Assembly: GCF_001653335.1 (NCBI RefSeq)
Contig: NZ_CP015079.1
Coordinates: 372,001 to 436,000 of the forward strand
Length of the DNA: 64,000 nucleotides
Reading direction: 5' to 3'
Source: Nocardioides dokdonensis FR1436
GTDB taxonomy: Bacteria > Actinomycetota > Actinomycetes > Propionibacteriales > Nocardioidaceae
Below, piece after piece: positions 42,166 through 52,670 of this stretch. Under the pieces are notes generated by a model, which did no database searches, was not told the DNA's origin, and worked only from the letters and a program-made list of their open reading frames with translations. A program made the position numbers and the translations under genes. Position 1 is the stretch's first letter; every line of letters starts with the position of its first letter.

Positions 42166-45100
42166 TCAGGCCAGGACCTTGCGGATCCGCTGGTCGGAGA
42201 CCGGGCCGTCGGTGCCGAGCTGCTGGGCCCACAGCGAGACGCGGTACTCCTCCAGCATCCAGCGCACCCGGCGCAGCCGCTCCCCCGGCGGCCGCCCCTC
42301 GGGGAGCGCGTCGACCTGGTGCAGCCAGGCGCCCTGCAGGTCGGCGATGCGGTCCATCAGCTGCCGGTCGGCGCCGATCGCCAGACCGCCGGTGTCGAGC
42401 TTCTCGCGGCGCTGGAGCAGGGCCTGCAGGTACGTCGGGTAGCGGCGCAGACGGCTGGGTCCGGCCTCGCTGATGAAGCCGCGGTGCACCAGCCGCCCGA
42501 GCTGGGCGCGCATGTCGGTGAGCGCGGTGAGCATGTGCATGTCGGCACGGCCCGAGAGCACCTTCTCGGCGCGGCGCCAGGCGTCCAGGACCCGGACCAC
42601 GTCGGCGAGCACCCCCCGCAGGTGCGCCTGGAGGTCGGCACCGACGAGCGCCAGCAGGGCGTCGTACGCCGCCTGGTCGCGCACGGGCGCCCGCCCGTCG
42701 ACGGCGGCCTGGACCACCGCGGCCCGGCAGTCCTCGAGCAGCTCGGCCACCGAGGGGTAGGGCGATCCGGCGAGCCCGAGCTTCTCGGCGTTGCCGAGCC
42801 CGTCGAGCACCCGGCGCACCGAGGAGTCACCGCGGCGGTCGAGGTCGAGCAGCAGGAGCCGGCGCACGCCGAGACGGTGCCGGGCGTCGCGCTCGTCCTC
42901 GGAGCCGGCGACCTGCAGCCCGACCGTGGCGCCCTCGTCGACGAGGCCCGGGTAGGCGGTGACCTCGTGGCCGGCACGCTTCTGGGTGAAGGACGCCTCG
43001 AGGTCGCCGAAGACCCAGGTGGTCTCGCCGGTGCGCGCCAGCCCGGAGTCGGAGGCGACCTCGGCCAGCGCCTGGGTGAACTGTCCGCGCAGGGGGGCCT
43101 TGAGCGCCTCCAGGTCCTTGCCCCGGGCCTGCTCGCGGCCGCGGTCGTCGACGACCCGGTAGGTGGGGCGCAGGTGCTCGGGCACCTTGGCCCAGTCCCA
43201 CGCCTCGCGCGGCACCACGACGCCGCCGGTGGCCCGGCACCAGCGCTCGAGGGCGTCGAGCAGCGGCTCCTCCCCCGGTGGCGTCGCGCGCAGGAAGTCG
43301 CGGGCCTTGTCGGGGGCCGGCACGAAGGTGACCCGCAGGTTCTTGGGCAGGCTGCGGATCAGGCTGGTGACCAGCTCCTCGCGCAGGCCCGGCACGTTCC
43401 AGGAGAAGTCGTCGGCGGCGACCCGGTTGAGCGTGGCCACGGGCACGTCGATGGTCAGGCCGTCGTCGGCGGCGCCCGGCTCGAAGTGGTACGCGATCGG
43501 GAAGGTCAGCCCCTCCCCGTGCCACTGCTCGGGGTAGTCGTCCTCGCGCACCTCCTCGGCCGTGTCGTGGGTGAGCATGCTGGGGTCGAAGTCGAGCAGC
43601 CGGCCGTCGCGCTGGCGCTCCTGCTTCCACCACTGGTCGAAGTGCGCGCCGCTGACGACCTCGGGTCCCACCCGGGCGTCGTAGAAGTCGAAGAGCGTCT
43701 CCTCGTCGACGACGATGTCCCGGCGCCGCGCCCGGTGCTCGAGCTCGGCGGCCTCCTCGAGTCGCCGGCGGTTGCGCTCGAGGAACTTCTGCTGGGTTCG
43801 CCACTCCCCCTGCACCAGGGCGTGGCGGATGAACAGCTCGCGAGCGACCTCGACGTCGACCTTGCCGTAGGAGACGAGCCGGTCGGCGACCAGCGGCACG
43901 CCGTAGAGGGTGGCGCGCTCGTAGGCCATCACCGCCGCACGCTTGGTGCTCCAGTGCGGCTCGGACCAGGTGCGCTTGACCAGGTCCCCACCCAGCCGCT
44001 CGGCCCAGGCCGGGTCGATTGCCGCCACCTGGCGGGCCCACAGGCGGCCGGTCTCGACGAGCTCGCCGGCCATGACGTACGCCGGGTTCTTCCGCGCCAG
44101 GCCGCTGCCCGGGAAGATCGCGAACCGGGCGCCGCGGGCGCCGACGTACTCGCGCATCGGGCGGCGGCCCTTGGCGGCCTTCGCGCCGGGGGCGGGCTTG
44201 TCGCGCTCCTCCAGCAGCCCGATCTGCGAGAGCAGCCCGGAGAGCAGCGCCTGGTGGATGCCGTCGGCGTCGGGGAGGTCGGCGGGGTGCCCGACGTCCA
44301 CGCCCATCTCCTTGCACACGGTGCGCAGCTGGGACTCGAAGTCCTGCCACTCCCGCACCCGCAGGTAGTTGAGGAACTCCCGCTTGCACATCCGACGGAA
44401 CGCGCTGGAGCTGAGCTCCTTCTGCTGCTCCTTGACGTAGCGCCACAGGTTGAGCCAGGTCAGGAAGTCGGAGTCGTCGGCCTTGAACCGGGCGTGCTGC
44501 TGGTCGGCCTGCGCCTGCATCTCGGCGGGCCGCTCACGGGGGTCCTGCAGGCTCAGCGCGGCGGTGATGACCAGCACCTCCCGCAGGCACCCGAGCCGCT
44601 CGGCCTCGAGGATCATCCGGCCCAGCCGCGGGTCCAGGGGCAGGCGGGCCAGCCGCTGGCCGAGGCCGGTCAGCCGACGCTCCTCCCGGCCCGGGGCGAC
44701 CGTCAGCGCACCGAGCTCCTCGAGCAGCTGCACGCCGGAGGCGACGTTGCGACGGTCCGGCGGCTCCACGAACGGGAAGTCCGCGACGTCACCCAGGCGG
44801 AGGCTCGTCATCTGCAGGATGACGCTGGCCAGGTTGGTGCGCAGGATCTCGGGGTCGGTGAACTCCGGACGGCCCTCGAAGTCCTCCTCCGAGTAGAGCC
44901 GGATCGCCACGCCCGCCGCGACGCGCCCGCACCGGCCCGAGCGCTGGTTGGCCGAGGCCTGGCTGATCGGCTCGATGGGCAGCCGCTGCACCTTGGTGCG
45001 CGCGGAGTACCGCGAGATCCGCGCGACACCGGCGTCGACGACGTAGCGGATGCCGGGCACCGTCAGCGAGGTCTCGGCGACGTTGGTGGCCAGCACGATG

Positions 45101-46029
45101 CGGCGCCCGGTGTGCGAGGAGAAGACCCGGTGCTGCTCGGCGGCCGAGAGCCGCGAGTAGAGCGGGACCACCTCGGTGCCGCCGCCGCGGGTGGTGGTCG
45201 TCAGGTCGTGCAGTGCGTCGGCGGTGTCGCGGATCTCGCGCTCCCCGGGCAGGAACACCAGGATGTCGCCGGGCCCCTCGGCGCTCAGCTCGCGCACGGC
45301 ATCGACGATCGCCTCGGTCTGGTCGCGCTGGACCGGCTCGCCGTCCTCGTCGTCCTCGCCGAGGTCGAGCAGCGGCCGGTAGCGCACCTCGACGGGGTAG
45401 GTGCGCCCGGAGACCTCGACGACCGGGGCGGGCGTGCCGTCGCGGTCGGCGAAGTGGGCGGCGAAGCGCTCCACGTCGATGGTCGCCGACGTGATGACCA
45501 GCTTGAGGTCGGGACGCCGCGGCAGCAGCCGCTTGAGGTAGCCGAGCAGGAAGTCGATGTTCAGCGACCGCTCGTGCGCCTCGTCGATGATGATCGTGTC
45601 GTACTTCCACAGCATCCGGTCGCGCTGCAGCTCGGCGAGCAGGATGCCGTCGGTCATCAGCTTGACCCGCGTCGAGCGCGTCGTGCGGTCGGTGAACCGG
45701 ACCTGGTAGCCGACCACCGAGTCCTCGCCCAGCGACTGGCCGAGCTCGTCGGCGATCCGCTCCGCGACCGAGCGCGCGGCGATCCGGCGGGGCTGGGTGT
45801 GCCCGATCAGGCCCCCGCGACGGCGCTCCTTGCCGTCCCGCGCGGTGTGCATGGTGGGCCGGCCCCGGCCCAGCTCGAGGCAGATCTTCGGCAGCTGCGT
45901 GGTCTTGCCCGACCCGGTCTCGCCGGCCACGACCACGACCTGGTGGTCCCGGATCGCCTCGGCGATGTCGTCGCGCCGCTGGGTGACGGGGAGCTCGGGC
46001 GGGTAGGAGATCTCGAGCGGCGCGTCCAT
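42166..46029 (-). CDS. hrpA: ATP-dependent RNA helicase HrpA (DEAH box)
   Basis: 1287 aa from ATG 46029, normal for HrpA. Walker A GETGSGKT (36–43), DEAH box (149–152), motif III SATID, motif VI QRSGRCGR, then the helicase-associated HA2 and OB-fold regions and the long HrpA-specific C-terminal half (DUF3418). CACAAT and a 9-nt gap precede the ATG. HrpA helicases act in mRNA processing and collided-ribosome rescue. The chain appears intact. Confidence 0.97.
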   Translation of the reverse strand: MDAPLEISYPPELPVTQRRDDIAEAIRDHQVVVVAGETGSGKTTQLPKICLELGRGRPTMHTARDGKERRRGGLIGHTQPRRIAARSVAERIADELGQSLGEDSVVGYQVRFTDRTTRSTRVKLMTDGILLAELQRDRMLWKYDTIIIDEAHERSLNIDFLLGYLKRLLPRRPDLKLVITSATIDVERFAAHFADRDGTPAPVVEVSGRTYPVEVRYRPLLDLGEDDEDGEPVQRDQTEAIVDAVRELSAEGPGDILVFLPGEREIRDTADALHDLTTTTRGGGTEVVPLYSRLSAAEQHRVFSSHTGRRIVLATNVAETSLTVPGIRYVVDAGVARISRYSARTKVQRLPIEPISQASANQRSGRCGRVAAGVAIRLYSEEDFEGRPEFTDPEILRTNLASVILQMTSLRLGDVADFPFVEPPDRRNVASGVQLLEELGALTVAPGREERRLTGLGQRLARLPLDPRLGRMILEAERLGCLREVLVITAALSLQDPRERPAEMQAQADQQHARFKADDSDFLTWLNLWRYVKEQQKELSSSAFRRMCKREFLNYLRVREWQDFESQLRTVCKEMGVDVGHPADLPDADGIHQALLSGLLSQIGLLEERDKPAPGAKAAKGRRPMREYVGARGARFAIFPGSGLARKNPAYVMAGELVETGRLWARQVAAIDPAWAERLGGDLVKRTWSEPHWSTKRAAVMAYERATLYGVPLVADRLVSYGKVDVEVARELFIRHALVQGEWRTQQKFLERNRRRLEEAAELEHRARRRDIVVDEETLFDFYDARVGPEVVSGAHFDQWWKQERQRDGRLLDFDPSMLTHDTAEEVREDDYPEQWHGEGLTFPIAYHFEPGAADDGLTIDVPVATLNRVAADDFSWNVPGLREELVTSLIRSLPKNLRVTFVPAPDKARDFLRATPPGEEPLLDALERWCRATGGVVVPREAWDWAKVPEHLRPTYRVVDDRGREQARGKDLEALKAPLRGQFTQALAEVASDSGLARTGETTWVFGDLEASFTQKRAGHEVTAYPGLVDEGATVGLQVAGSEDERDARHRLGVRRLLLLDLDRRGDSSVRRVLDGLGNAEKLGLAGSPYPSVAELLEDCRAAVVQAAVDGRAPVRDQAAYDALLALVGADLQAHLRGVLADVVRVLDAWRRAEKVLSGRADMHMLTALTDMRAQLGRLVHRGFISEAGPSRLRRYPTYLQALLQRREKLDTGGLAIGADRQLMDRIADLQGAWLHQVDALPEGRPPGERLRRVRWMLEEYRVSLWAQQLGTDGPVSDQRIRKVLA

Positions 46030-46072
46030 GACCGGGCCATTGTGCCGGTCGGCCGGGCACCGTGACGAACCC

Positions 46073-47596
46073 CTACTCCAGGACGTCGTACTTGCCGCTG
46101 ATCTTGAAGGAGCGGACGTCGTAGCGGCTGCCCTCGCTGAGCCCCATCTGCCAGAGGATGTAGTTGCGACGACCCTCCTTGTGGCCCCACTTCTCCACGT
46201 CCACACCACCGGGCTTGTGCCTGCCCCACCCGCCGCGCACGACCGTGCGGCCCTTGAGCGAGTCGTTGCGGTTGACGTAGCCGAAGACGACGTAGGAGCC
46301 GCGCACCCGGTCTGCACCGCGCGCCGGGCCGCCGGTGTAGGTGACCTTGACCTTCCGGTAGGCCCGCCCGACGCTGCGGGGCAGGTAGGCGCCCGACAGC
46401 ACCACGACGGGGCTCTCCGCAGGCTTCGTGCAGCGGGTCTGCGACAGCAGACCGAGCGAGCCCGCCCGCCCGTGGGAGGACGGCCTCCGCAGCCGGCTGC
46501 ACCGGCCGACCCAGGTGTCCACCACGGAGTCGGCGGCCGTGACCTTGTAGCGGAACTTGCGCCGGCGCAGGCGCTCGCCGAACACCTCGACCGGGTGCGC
46601 CCACTCGCCCTGGTGGCCCATGGCGTCGGTGGTGCGCAGCCGCACGGTGTAGCGACCCGCCGGCAGCGGCTCGCCGTCCGGGCTGGCCGACCAGCGCAGC
46701 CGGAGCTCCCCCCGGCCGGGGTCGCTGTCGGGCGACCACGACGTCGCCAGCACCTGGGCGGTGCGCCCCTCGGCGTCCACGACCGCGAGCTCGACGTCCT
46801 CGATGGTGTCGTGGGTGGCGGCGCGGATGTCGAGGACGTCGCGGTAGCCGTCGTGGACGGGGTAGATCTTGTCCCCGCTCACGACGAGGTACGCCTCGGC
46901 TCGGCCGTCGACCCGGAAGTAGCGCCACGACGTCCCGTCGACGCGGCCGACGCGCTCGAGCTCGGCCGCAGCGCTCACGTGCAGCTCGTACTCGCCGTCG
47001 GGCAGGGGCTCGCCCGGGTCGAGGTCGAAGACGGCCCGGTCCTGGGTCGTCCCGGGACGGAAGGTGGTGGAGCCGCTGGCCACCTGCTTCTGGCCGTGCC
47101 TGGTCCGCACGCTCCACTCCACGTCACCCGTCCGGTCGCTGCCCGGCTCGTCGACGTGCATCGGCACCGGGCCGCCGGCCGGGAGGAGGGTCAGGTCCTT
47201 CGGACGGTAGCTGTCGACCCCGATGGCCAGCTGGTGGCGCACGTCGAGGGTGGGCGACCAGACCCAGAGGCACTCGTCGTCGCGGCACGCCACGACCTGC
47301 ACCCGGTAGGAGCCCCGGGTGAGGTCCAGCCCCACCACACCTCCGTCGATCGGCAGCTCCGCACGCCCGGACCGCAGCCTTGCCACCAGGGAGGTGTTGC
47401 CCGCGACCTCGATCTGGACCTCGTAGTCGCCGCCCTGGATGTGGTGGATGGTCTCCTCGGGGAAGGTGACCTCGAGCGACAGCGGGACGTCGGCGCCGGG
47501 TTCCTCCTCGGCCGAGACCGGGGCGGAGAGCCCCAGGACCAGGGCGAGCAGGAGCAGGGCGGAGAGCACGGAGGCGTGCGCGCGCGGGAGGAGCAT
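46073..47596 (-). CDS. secreted protein with Ig-like/FlgD-type repeats
   Basis: 507 aa from ATG 47596, chosen because it opens directly into a signal peptide (SVLSALLLLALVLGLSAPVSAEEE). The mature chain has three or four beta-sandwich-like repeats, e.g. YEVQIEVAGNTSLVARLRSG, GEYELHVSAAAELE, and DGEPLPAGRYTVRLRTTDAMGH, the last resembling FlgD Ig-like domains. The C-terminal 130 residues form a separate domain with two cysteines. Probably a cell-wall or extracellular structural protein; role unknown. Confidence 0.72.
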   Translation of the reverse strand: MLLPRAHASVLSALLLLALVLGLSAPVSAEEEPGADVPLSLEVTFPEETIHHIQGGDYEVQIEVAGNTSLVARLRSGRAELPIDGGVVGLDLTRGSYRVQVVACRDDECLWVWSPTLDVRHQLAIGVDSYRPKDLTLLPAGGPVPMHVDEPGSDRTGDVEWSVRTRHGQKQVASGSTTFRPGTTQDRAVFDLDPGEPLPDGEYELHVSAAAELERVGRVDGTSWRYFRVDGRAEAYLVVSGDKIYPVHDGYRDVLDIRAATHDTIEDVELAVVDAEGRTAQVLATSWSPDSDPGRGELRLRWSASPDGEPLPAGRYTVRLRTTDAMGHQGEWAHPVEVFGERLRRRKFRYKVTAADSVVDTWVGRCSRLRRPSSHGRAGSLGLLSQTRCTKPAESPVVVLSGAYLPRSVGRAYRKVKVTYTGGPARGADRVRGSYVVFGYVNRNDSLKGRTVVRGGWGRHKPGGVDVEKWGHKEGRRNYILWQMGLSEGSRYDVRSFKISGKYDVLE

Positions 47597-47728
47597 GGAG
47601 CGGTCCAGACGGTCGGGCGGAGCGGCACCAGACCGCGTGTCGGGCGGCAGGTTACGACGCGCCGCGCCCCCGTCCGGCACCCGGGCGTCCAGGACCCGAC
47701 CCGGCCGCACCCCGGGGCCGCGCCGCCG

Positions 47729-47816
47729 TAGGATCGCGCGCGATCTTGGCTTTCGGGCCGTGATCTGGTCCTCTGGGAGTCGTGGGACCGCACGATCTCC
47801 CACCCTCTCCCACGAC
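47729..47816 (+). promoter_or_regulatory. rocD promoter, overlapping palindrome and alternative leader hairpins
   Basis: A TAGGAT hexamer (47729–47734) overlaps the palindrome GATCGCGCGCGATC (47732–47745), a likely operator. In the predicted leader, GTCGTGGGA (47779–47787) can pair with TCCCACGAC (47808–47816), while its GTGGGA part can instead pair with TCCCAC at 47798–47803. The two folds exclude each other. Confidence 0.4.
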
Positions 47817-47864
47817 CTGCACGCCGATGCCGTGCCGGCCACCTTCGATCAGCAGGAGGAAGCC

Positions 47865-49091
<1,227 letters not shown>

Positions 49092-49092
49092 C

Positions 49093-49707
49093 CTACTCCG
49101 TGGGCGGGGGGAGCAGCTGCGCGAGCGCCGGCAACGACGCGGTGACCAGGTGCAGCAGCTCCTCGCGCGAGACGCCCTCGGGGCGTGCCTTCCAGCGCAG
49201 CACGACGTCCTCGGCCATCGCCGCCCACCCGCGCGCCACGAGCCGGGCGGCGGGCGTGTCCGGGATCAGGTTGCCGTGCGGGTCCTCCTCGAACATCCGG
49301 TCGGTGAGGGCGCTGAGGGCCTCCTCGTAGATCTCGCGCATCGAGGCGCTGCCGCTGGCGGCGCCGCGCACGAGCGAGAGGTAGCCCTCGTAGTTGGCGT
49401 CGACGTAGTCGACGTACGCCGCGACGGAGACCCGGAGCCGGTGCTCCGGGTCGCCCTCCACCGGCGGCGCGGTCTGGCTGATCAGGGCCGCCGCCGCCCA
49501 GCGCATCACGGCCTCGTGGAAGTCCTGCTTGTTGCCGAAGTAGTGGTAGAGCAGGCCCCGGGAGATGCCTGCCTCCTCGGCCAGCAGGTCGATGCTCAGC
49601 TCGTCGATCGACCGGGTCGCCAGCAGCCGCACCCCGAGGTCGAGCAGCTGCGCGCGGCGCTGCTCGGGACTCAGGCGGGTGCGGGGAACGGGCGTGTCGG
49701 TACTCAC
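49093..49707 (-). CDS. TetR-family repressor of the monooxygenase operon (EthR-like position)
   Basis: 204 aa from GTG 49707, which is 7 nt from a TAGAAT -10; an ATG at 49716 is in frame but lies inside that promoter. HTH: IDELSIDLLAEEAGISRGLLYHYFGNKQDFHEAVM, followed by a helical ligand-binding domain. Divergent from a Baeyer–Villiger monooxygenase, the arrangement of ethR–ethA. The shared operator overlaps both promoters, so it probably represses itself and the operon until a lipophilic ligand binds. Confidence 0.92.
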   Translation of the reverse strand: MSTDTPVPRTRLSPEQRRAQLLDLGVRLLATRSIDELSIDLLAEEAGISRGLLYHYFGNKQDFHEAVMRWAAAALISQTAPPVEGDPEHRLRVSVAAYVDYVDANYEGYLSLVRGAASGSASMREIYEEALSALTDRMFEEDPHGNLIPDTPAARLVARGWAAMAEDVVLRWKARPEGVSREELLHLVTASLPALAQLLPPPTE

Positions 49708-49714
49708 GCAGCAC

Positions 49715-49750
49715 ATTCTATTGACACTCGTTCAATAACTTCAATACTTT
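49715..49750. promoter_or_regulatory. divergent leaderless promoters with shared TetR operator
   Basis: Plus strand: -35 TTGACA (49721–49726), 18 bp, -10 TACTTT (49745–49750), ATG 6 nt later. Minus strand: -35 TTGAAG (49744–49739), 18 bp, -10 TAGAAT (49720–49715), GTG 7 nt later. A perfect inverted repeat TATTGA-N7-TCAATA (49719–49737) lies in the middle. Confidence 0.8.
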
Positions 49751-49756
49751 GTGCTC

Positions 49757-51301
49757 ATGACCTCCACCGCTCCCGCGTCGGCCGGCGCACCGGCCACCCG
49801 CAGCGTCGACCACCTCGTCGTCGGCGCCGGCTTCGCCGGGCTGTGCGCCGCCATCGGCCTCGCCGCGGACGGTGAGCACGACGTCGTCGTCGTCGAGAAG
49901 GGCAGCGACGTCGGCGGCACCTGGCGGGACAACACCTACCCCGGCGCCGCCTGCGACGTGCCCAGCCAGCTCTACTCCTTCTCGTTCGCGCCGAACCCCG
50001 ACTGGTCCATGTCCTTCTCACCCCAGGCGGAGATCCAGGCCTACCTGCAGCGGGTCGCCCGGGAGTCCGGCACCCTGGACCGCTTCGTCTTCGACACCGC
50101 CGTCACCGGGGCGACCTGGGACGACGCCGCCCAGCGCTGGCAGGTCAGCACCGAGGGTCCGACCGGCCCCACCACCTGGACCGCGCGCACGCTCACGATG
50201 GCCGCCGGCAGCCTCTCCGAGCCGAGGCTGCCCGACATCGAGGGGCTCGCAGACTTCGAGGGCGAGGTCTTCCACTCCGCCCGCTGGGACCACAGCGTCG
50301 ACCTCGCCGGCAAGCGCGTCGCGGTCATCGGGACCGGGGCCTCCGCCATCCAGATCGTCCCCGAGCTGCAGCAGCAGGTCGCGCACCTCGACCTCTACCA
50401 GCGCACCGCGCCCTACGTGCTCCCCCGCCACGACCGCCGCTACTCCGCTCCCGAGAAGGCCGCGCTGCGCCACGTCCCCGGGCTGCAGAAGCTCTACCGC
50501 CACGCCATCTACTGGGCGCGCGAGACCTACGTCCCGGCCTTCACCGTCGATGCCCGGATCGCCTTCCCGGCCAAGCGGGCAGCCCTGGCCAACCTGCGCG
50601 ACGCCGTCAGCGACCCGCAGCTGCGCGAGCGGCTGACCCCCACCTTCGAGCTGGGCTGCAAGCGGGTGCTGATCTCCAACACCTACTACCCCGCGGTGGC
50701 CGCCGACAACGTCGAGCTGGTCACCGACCCCATCACCCGGGTGAGCAGCAACGCCGTGGTCACCGCGGACGGCACCGAGCGCCCCGTCGACGTGCTGGTC
50801 GTGGCCACCGGGTTCACCGCGACCGACCTGCCCTTCGCCCACCACGTCCGCGGGCGAACCGGCCGCACGGTCGCCGATCGCTGGGCCGAGACCGGGATGT
50901 CGGCGTACAAGGGCACCACGGTGCCGGAGTTCCCCAACCTGTTCGTCCTCGTCGGGCCCAACACCGGGCTGGGGCACTCCAGCATGGTGCTGATGATCGA
51001 GGCCCAGGTCGGCTACCTGCGCGACGCGATCGCCACCATGCGCACTCACCGCTACGCCACGGTCGAGCCCACCGAGCAGGCCACCGCCGTCTTCAACGAC
51101 GACCTGCAGCACCGGATGCGGCGCACCGTGTGGAGCACCGGCGGCTGCGCCAGCTGGTACCTCGACGAGCACGGCCGCAACACCACGCTGTGGCCACGCA
51201 CCACGGTGACCTTCCGTCGCCAGCTCGCCCGCTTCGACGTCGCGGCCTACGCCGTGGCCGCGGAGCACTCCCACCCCACCCGAGAGGCAGTCACCGCATG
51301 A
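49757..51301 (+). CDS. flavin-containing Baeyer–Villiger monooxygenase (EthA/AlmA-like)
   Basis: 514 aa from ATG 49757; a GTG at 49751 is excluded because transcription starts at about the ATG. FAD-binding [11 protein letters not shown], the BVMO fingerprint [12 protein letters not shown] (FxGxxxHxxxWD), the NADPH-binding [10 protein letters not shown], and [11 protein letters not shown] are present. It inserts oxygen next to a ketone or carries out related hydroxylation or S-oxidation. The SDR gene overlaps by ATGA, so an alcohol–ketone–ester route is plausible. Confidence 0.92.
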   Translation: MTSTAPASAGAPATRSVDHLVVGAGFAGLCAAIGLAADGEHDVVVVEKGSDVGGTWRDNTYPGAACDVPSQLYSFSFAPNPDWSMSFSPQAEIQAYLQRVARESGTLDRFVFDTAVTGATWDDAAQRWQVSTEGPTGPTTWTARTLTMAAGSLSEPRLPDIEGLADFEGEVFHSARWDHSVDLAGKRVAVIGTGASAIQIVPELQQQVAHLDLYQRTAPYVLPRHDRRYSAPEKAALRHVPGLQKLYRHAIYWARETYVPAFTVDARIAFPAKRAALANLRDAVSDPQLRERLTPTFELGCKRVLISNTYYPAVAADNVELVTDPITRVSSNAVVTADGTERPVDVLVVATGFTATDLPFAHHVRGRTGRTVADRWAETGMSAYKGTTVPEFPNLFVLVGPNTGLGHSSMVLMIEAQVGYLRDAIATMRTHRYATVEPTEQATAVFNDDLQHRMRRTVWSTGGCASWYLDEHGRNTTLWPRTTVTFRRQLARFDVAAYAVAAEHSHPTREAVTA

Positions 51302-52140
51302 AGAACCTGCGCGACAAGGTCGTCGTCATCACCGGGGCCGGATCCGGCATCGGCCGGGCCCTCGCCCTCGACCTCGCCGGGAGGGGGGCCCAGCTGGCGC
51401 TGAGCGACGTCGACGAGGCCGGCCTCGCCGGCACCGTCGAGCTGGCCCGGGCCGCCGGCGCGCTCGCGGTGCGCGGCGACCGCCTCGACGTGGCCGACCG
51501 CGCCGCCTTCGAGGCCTACGCCGCCACCGTCGTCGAGCACTTCGGACGGGTCAACGTCGTGGTCAACAACGCCGGCGTCGCCCTGGCCGGCAACCTCGTC
51601 GACCTCGAGTACGAAGACATCGACTGGATCATCGGCGTGAACTTCTGGGGCGTCGTCCACGGCACCAAGGCGTTCCTGCCGCACCTCATCGCCTCCGGCG
51701 ACGGCCACGTCGTCAACATCTCCTCGTTGTTCGGGCTGATCTCGATGCCCGGCCAGAGCATGTACAACGCGGCCAAGTACGCCGTGCGCGGGATGACCGA
51801 GGCGCTGCGCGAGGAGATGCTGGTCGCCGGCCACCCGGTCGGTGTCACCTGCGTGCACCCCGGCGGCATCAAGACCGCCATCGCCCGCAACGCCCGCGTC
51901 TCGGCGCGCGAGGACCAGGCGCGCACCGCTCGGCTGTTCGACGAGAAGCTGGCCCGGATGACCCCGGAGAAGGCCGCCTCCATCATCGTGCGCGGCATCA
52001 CCCGCAACCAGGCGCGGGTGCTGGTGGGCGTCGACGCGCACGCGCTGCACCACCTGGCCAAGCTCACCGGCTCGCGCTACCAGGACCTCGTCGCCCGCAG
52101 CGCGAAGCGGGTGCTGCCCCAGGACGTCACGGTTGTCTGA
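51298..52140 (+). CDS. short-chain dehydrogenase/reductase
   Basis: 280 aa, ATG overlapping the monooxygenase stop. Classical SDR: TGAGSGIG cofactor loop with D in ALSDVDEAG (NAD preference), NNAG, the catalytic Ser in VVNISSLFG, and YNAAK. It probably supplies the ketone to, or processes a product of, the upstream monooxygenase; substrate unknown. The C-terminal VLVGVDAHALHHLAKLTG is typical of the group found with BVMOs. Confidence 0.93.
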   Translation: MKNLRDKVVVITGAGSGIGRALALDLAGRGAQLALSDVDEAGLAGTVELARAAGALAVRGDRLDVADRAAFEAYAATVVEHFGRVNVVVNNAGVALAGNLVDLEYEDIDWIIGVNFWGVVHGTKAFLPHLIASGDGHVVNISSLFGLISMPGQSMYNAAKYAVRGMTEALREEMLVAGHPVGVTCVHPGGIKTAIARNARVSAREDQARTARLFDEKLARMTPEKAASIIVRGITRNQARVLVGVDAHALHHLAKLTGSRYQDLVARSAKRVLPQDVTVV

Positions 52141-52648
52141 GCCGCGACCGGTCCGCGTCGAGATGAGCAAGTGGGGCGGGCGTGCCCACTGGTCCTTCGA
52201 CGGGCTGCTGCTCGGCGCGGACGCGTGGGGCGAGTGGATCGGGGTGCGCGCCGGCACCGTGCACGAGCGCCCGGGGGCCCGGTTCGTCTCCGAGGTCGAC
52301 ACCGTCACCCTGGCCCCGCGCACCGGCTGGTACGCCGCCACGTTCCACGCCCCGGGCCTGTGGGCCTCGGTCTACGTCGACGTGGCCACCCCGCCCGCGT
52401 GGGACGGCCCCGTCCTGCGCTCGGTCGACCTCGACCTCGACGTGGTGCGCACCGCCGAGGGTCGTGTCTACGTCGACGACGAGGACGAGTTCGAGGAGCA
52501 CCGGGTCGCCCTCGACTACCCCGCCGACGTGGTCGGCGCCGCTCGTGAGTGGTGTGCCCTGGTGCACGAGCAGGTGCTGGCCGAGGCGGCGCCGTACGAC
52601 GGGCACGCGCAGCGGTGGCTCGCCGAGCTCGCCCGAGCGCACGGCTGA
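52133..52648 (+). CDS. DUF402 family protein (FomD-like)
   Basis: 171 aa, TTG 52133, overlapping the SDR stop by 8 bp; an ATG at 52163 would shorten it by ten residues. The DUF402 pattern is clear: KWGGRAHWSFDGLLLGADAWGEWIG, YAATFHAPG, VYVDVATPPAW, and DLDLDVVRTAEGRVYVDDEDEFEEH with the acidic cluster that binds Mn/Zn in FomD. FomD-like enzymes hydrolyse nucleotidyl phosphonates or nucleotides. A functional link to the monooxygenase operon is unclear. Confidence 0.85.
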   Translation: MSEPRPVRVEMSKWGGRAHWSFDGLLLGADAWGEWIGVRAGTVHERPGARFVSEVDTVTLAPRTGWYAATFHAPGLWASVYVDVATPPAWDGPVLRSVDLDLDVVRTAEGRVYVDDEDEFEEHRVALDYPADVVGAAREWCALVHEQVLAEAAPYDGHAQRWLAELARAHG

Positions 52649-52670
52649 GGGCCCCGACCCGTCGCCCGGG

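Noticed and set aside
42319..46065. 1248-codon plus-strand frame
   Set aside because: Complete antisense of hrpA with low-complexity Val/Gly/His/Leu composition.
49751..49756. GTG two codons upstream of the monooxygenase ATG as the start
   Set aside because: It directly follows the -10 hexamer, so it would not be in the transcript.
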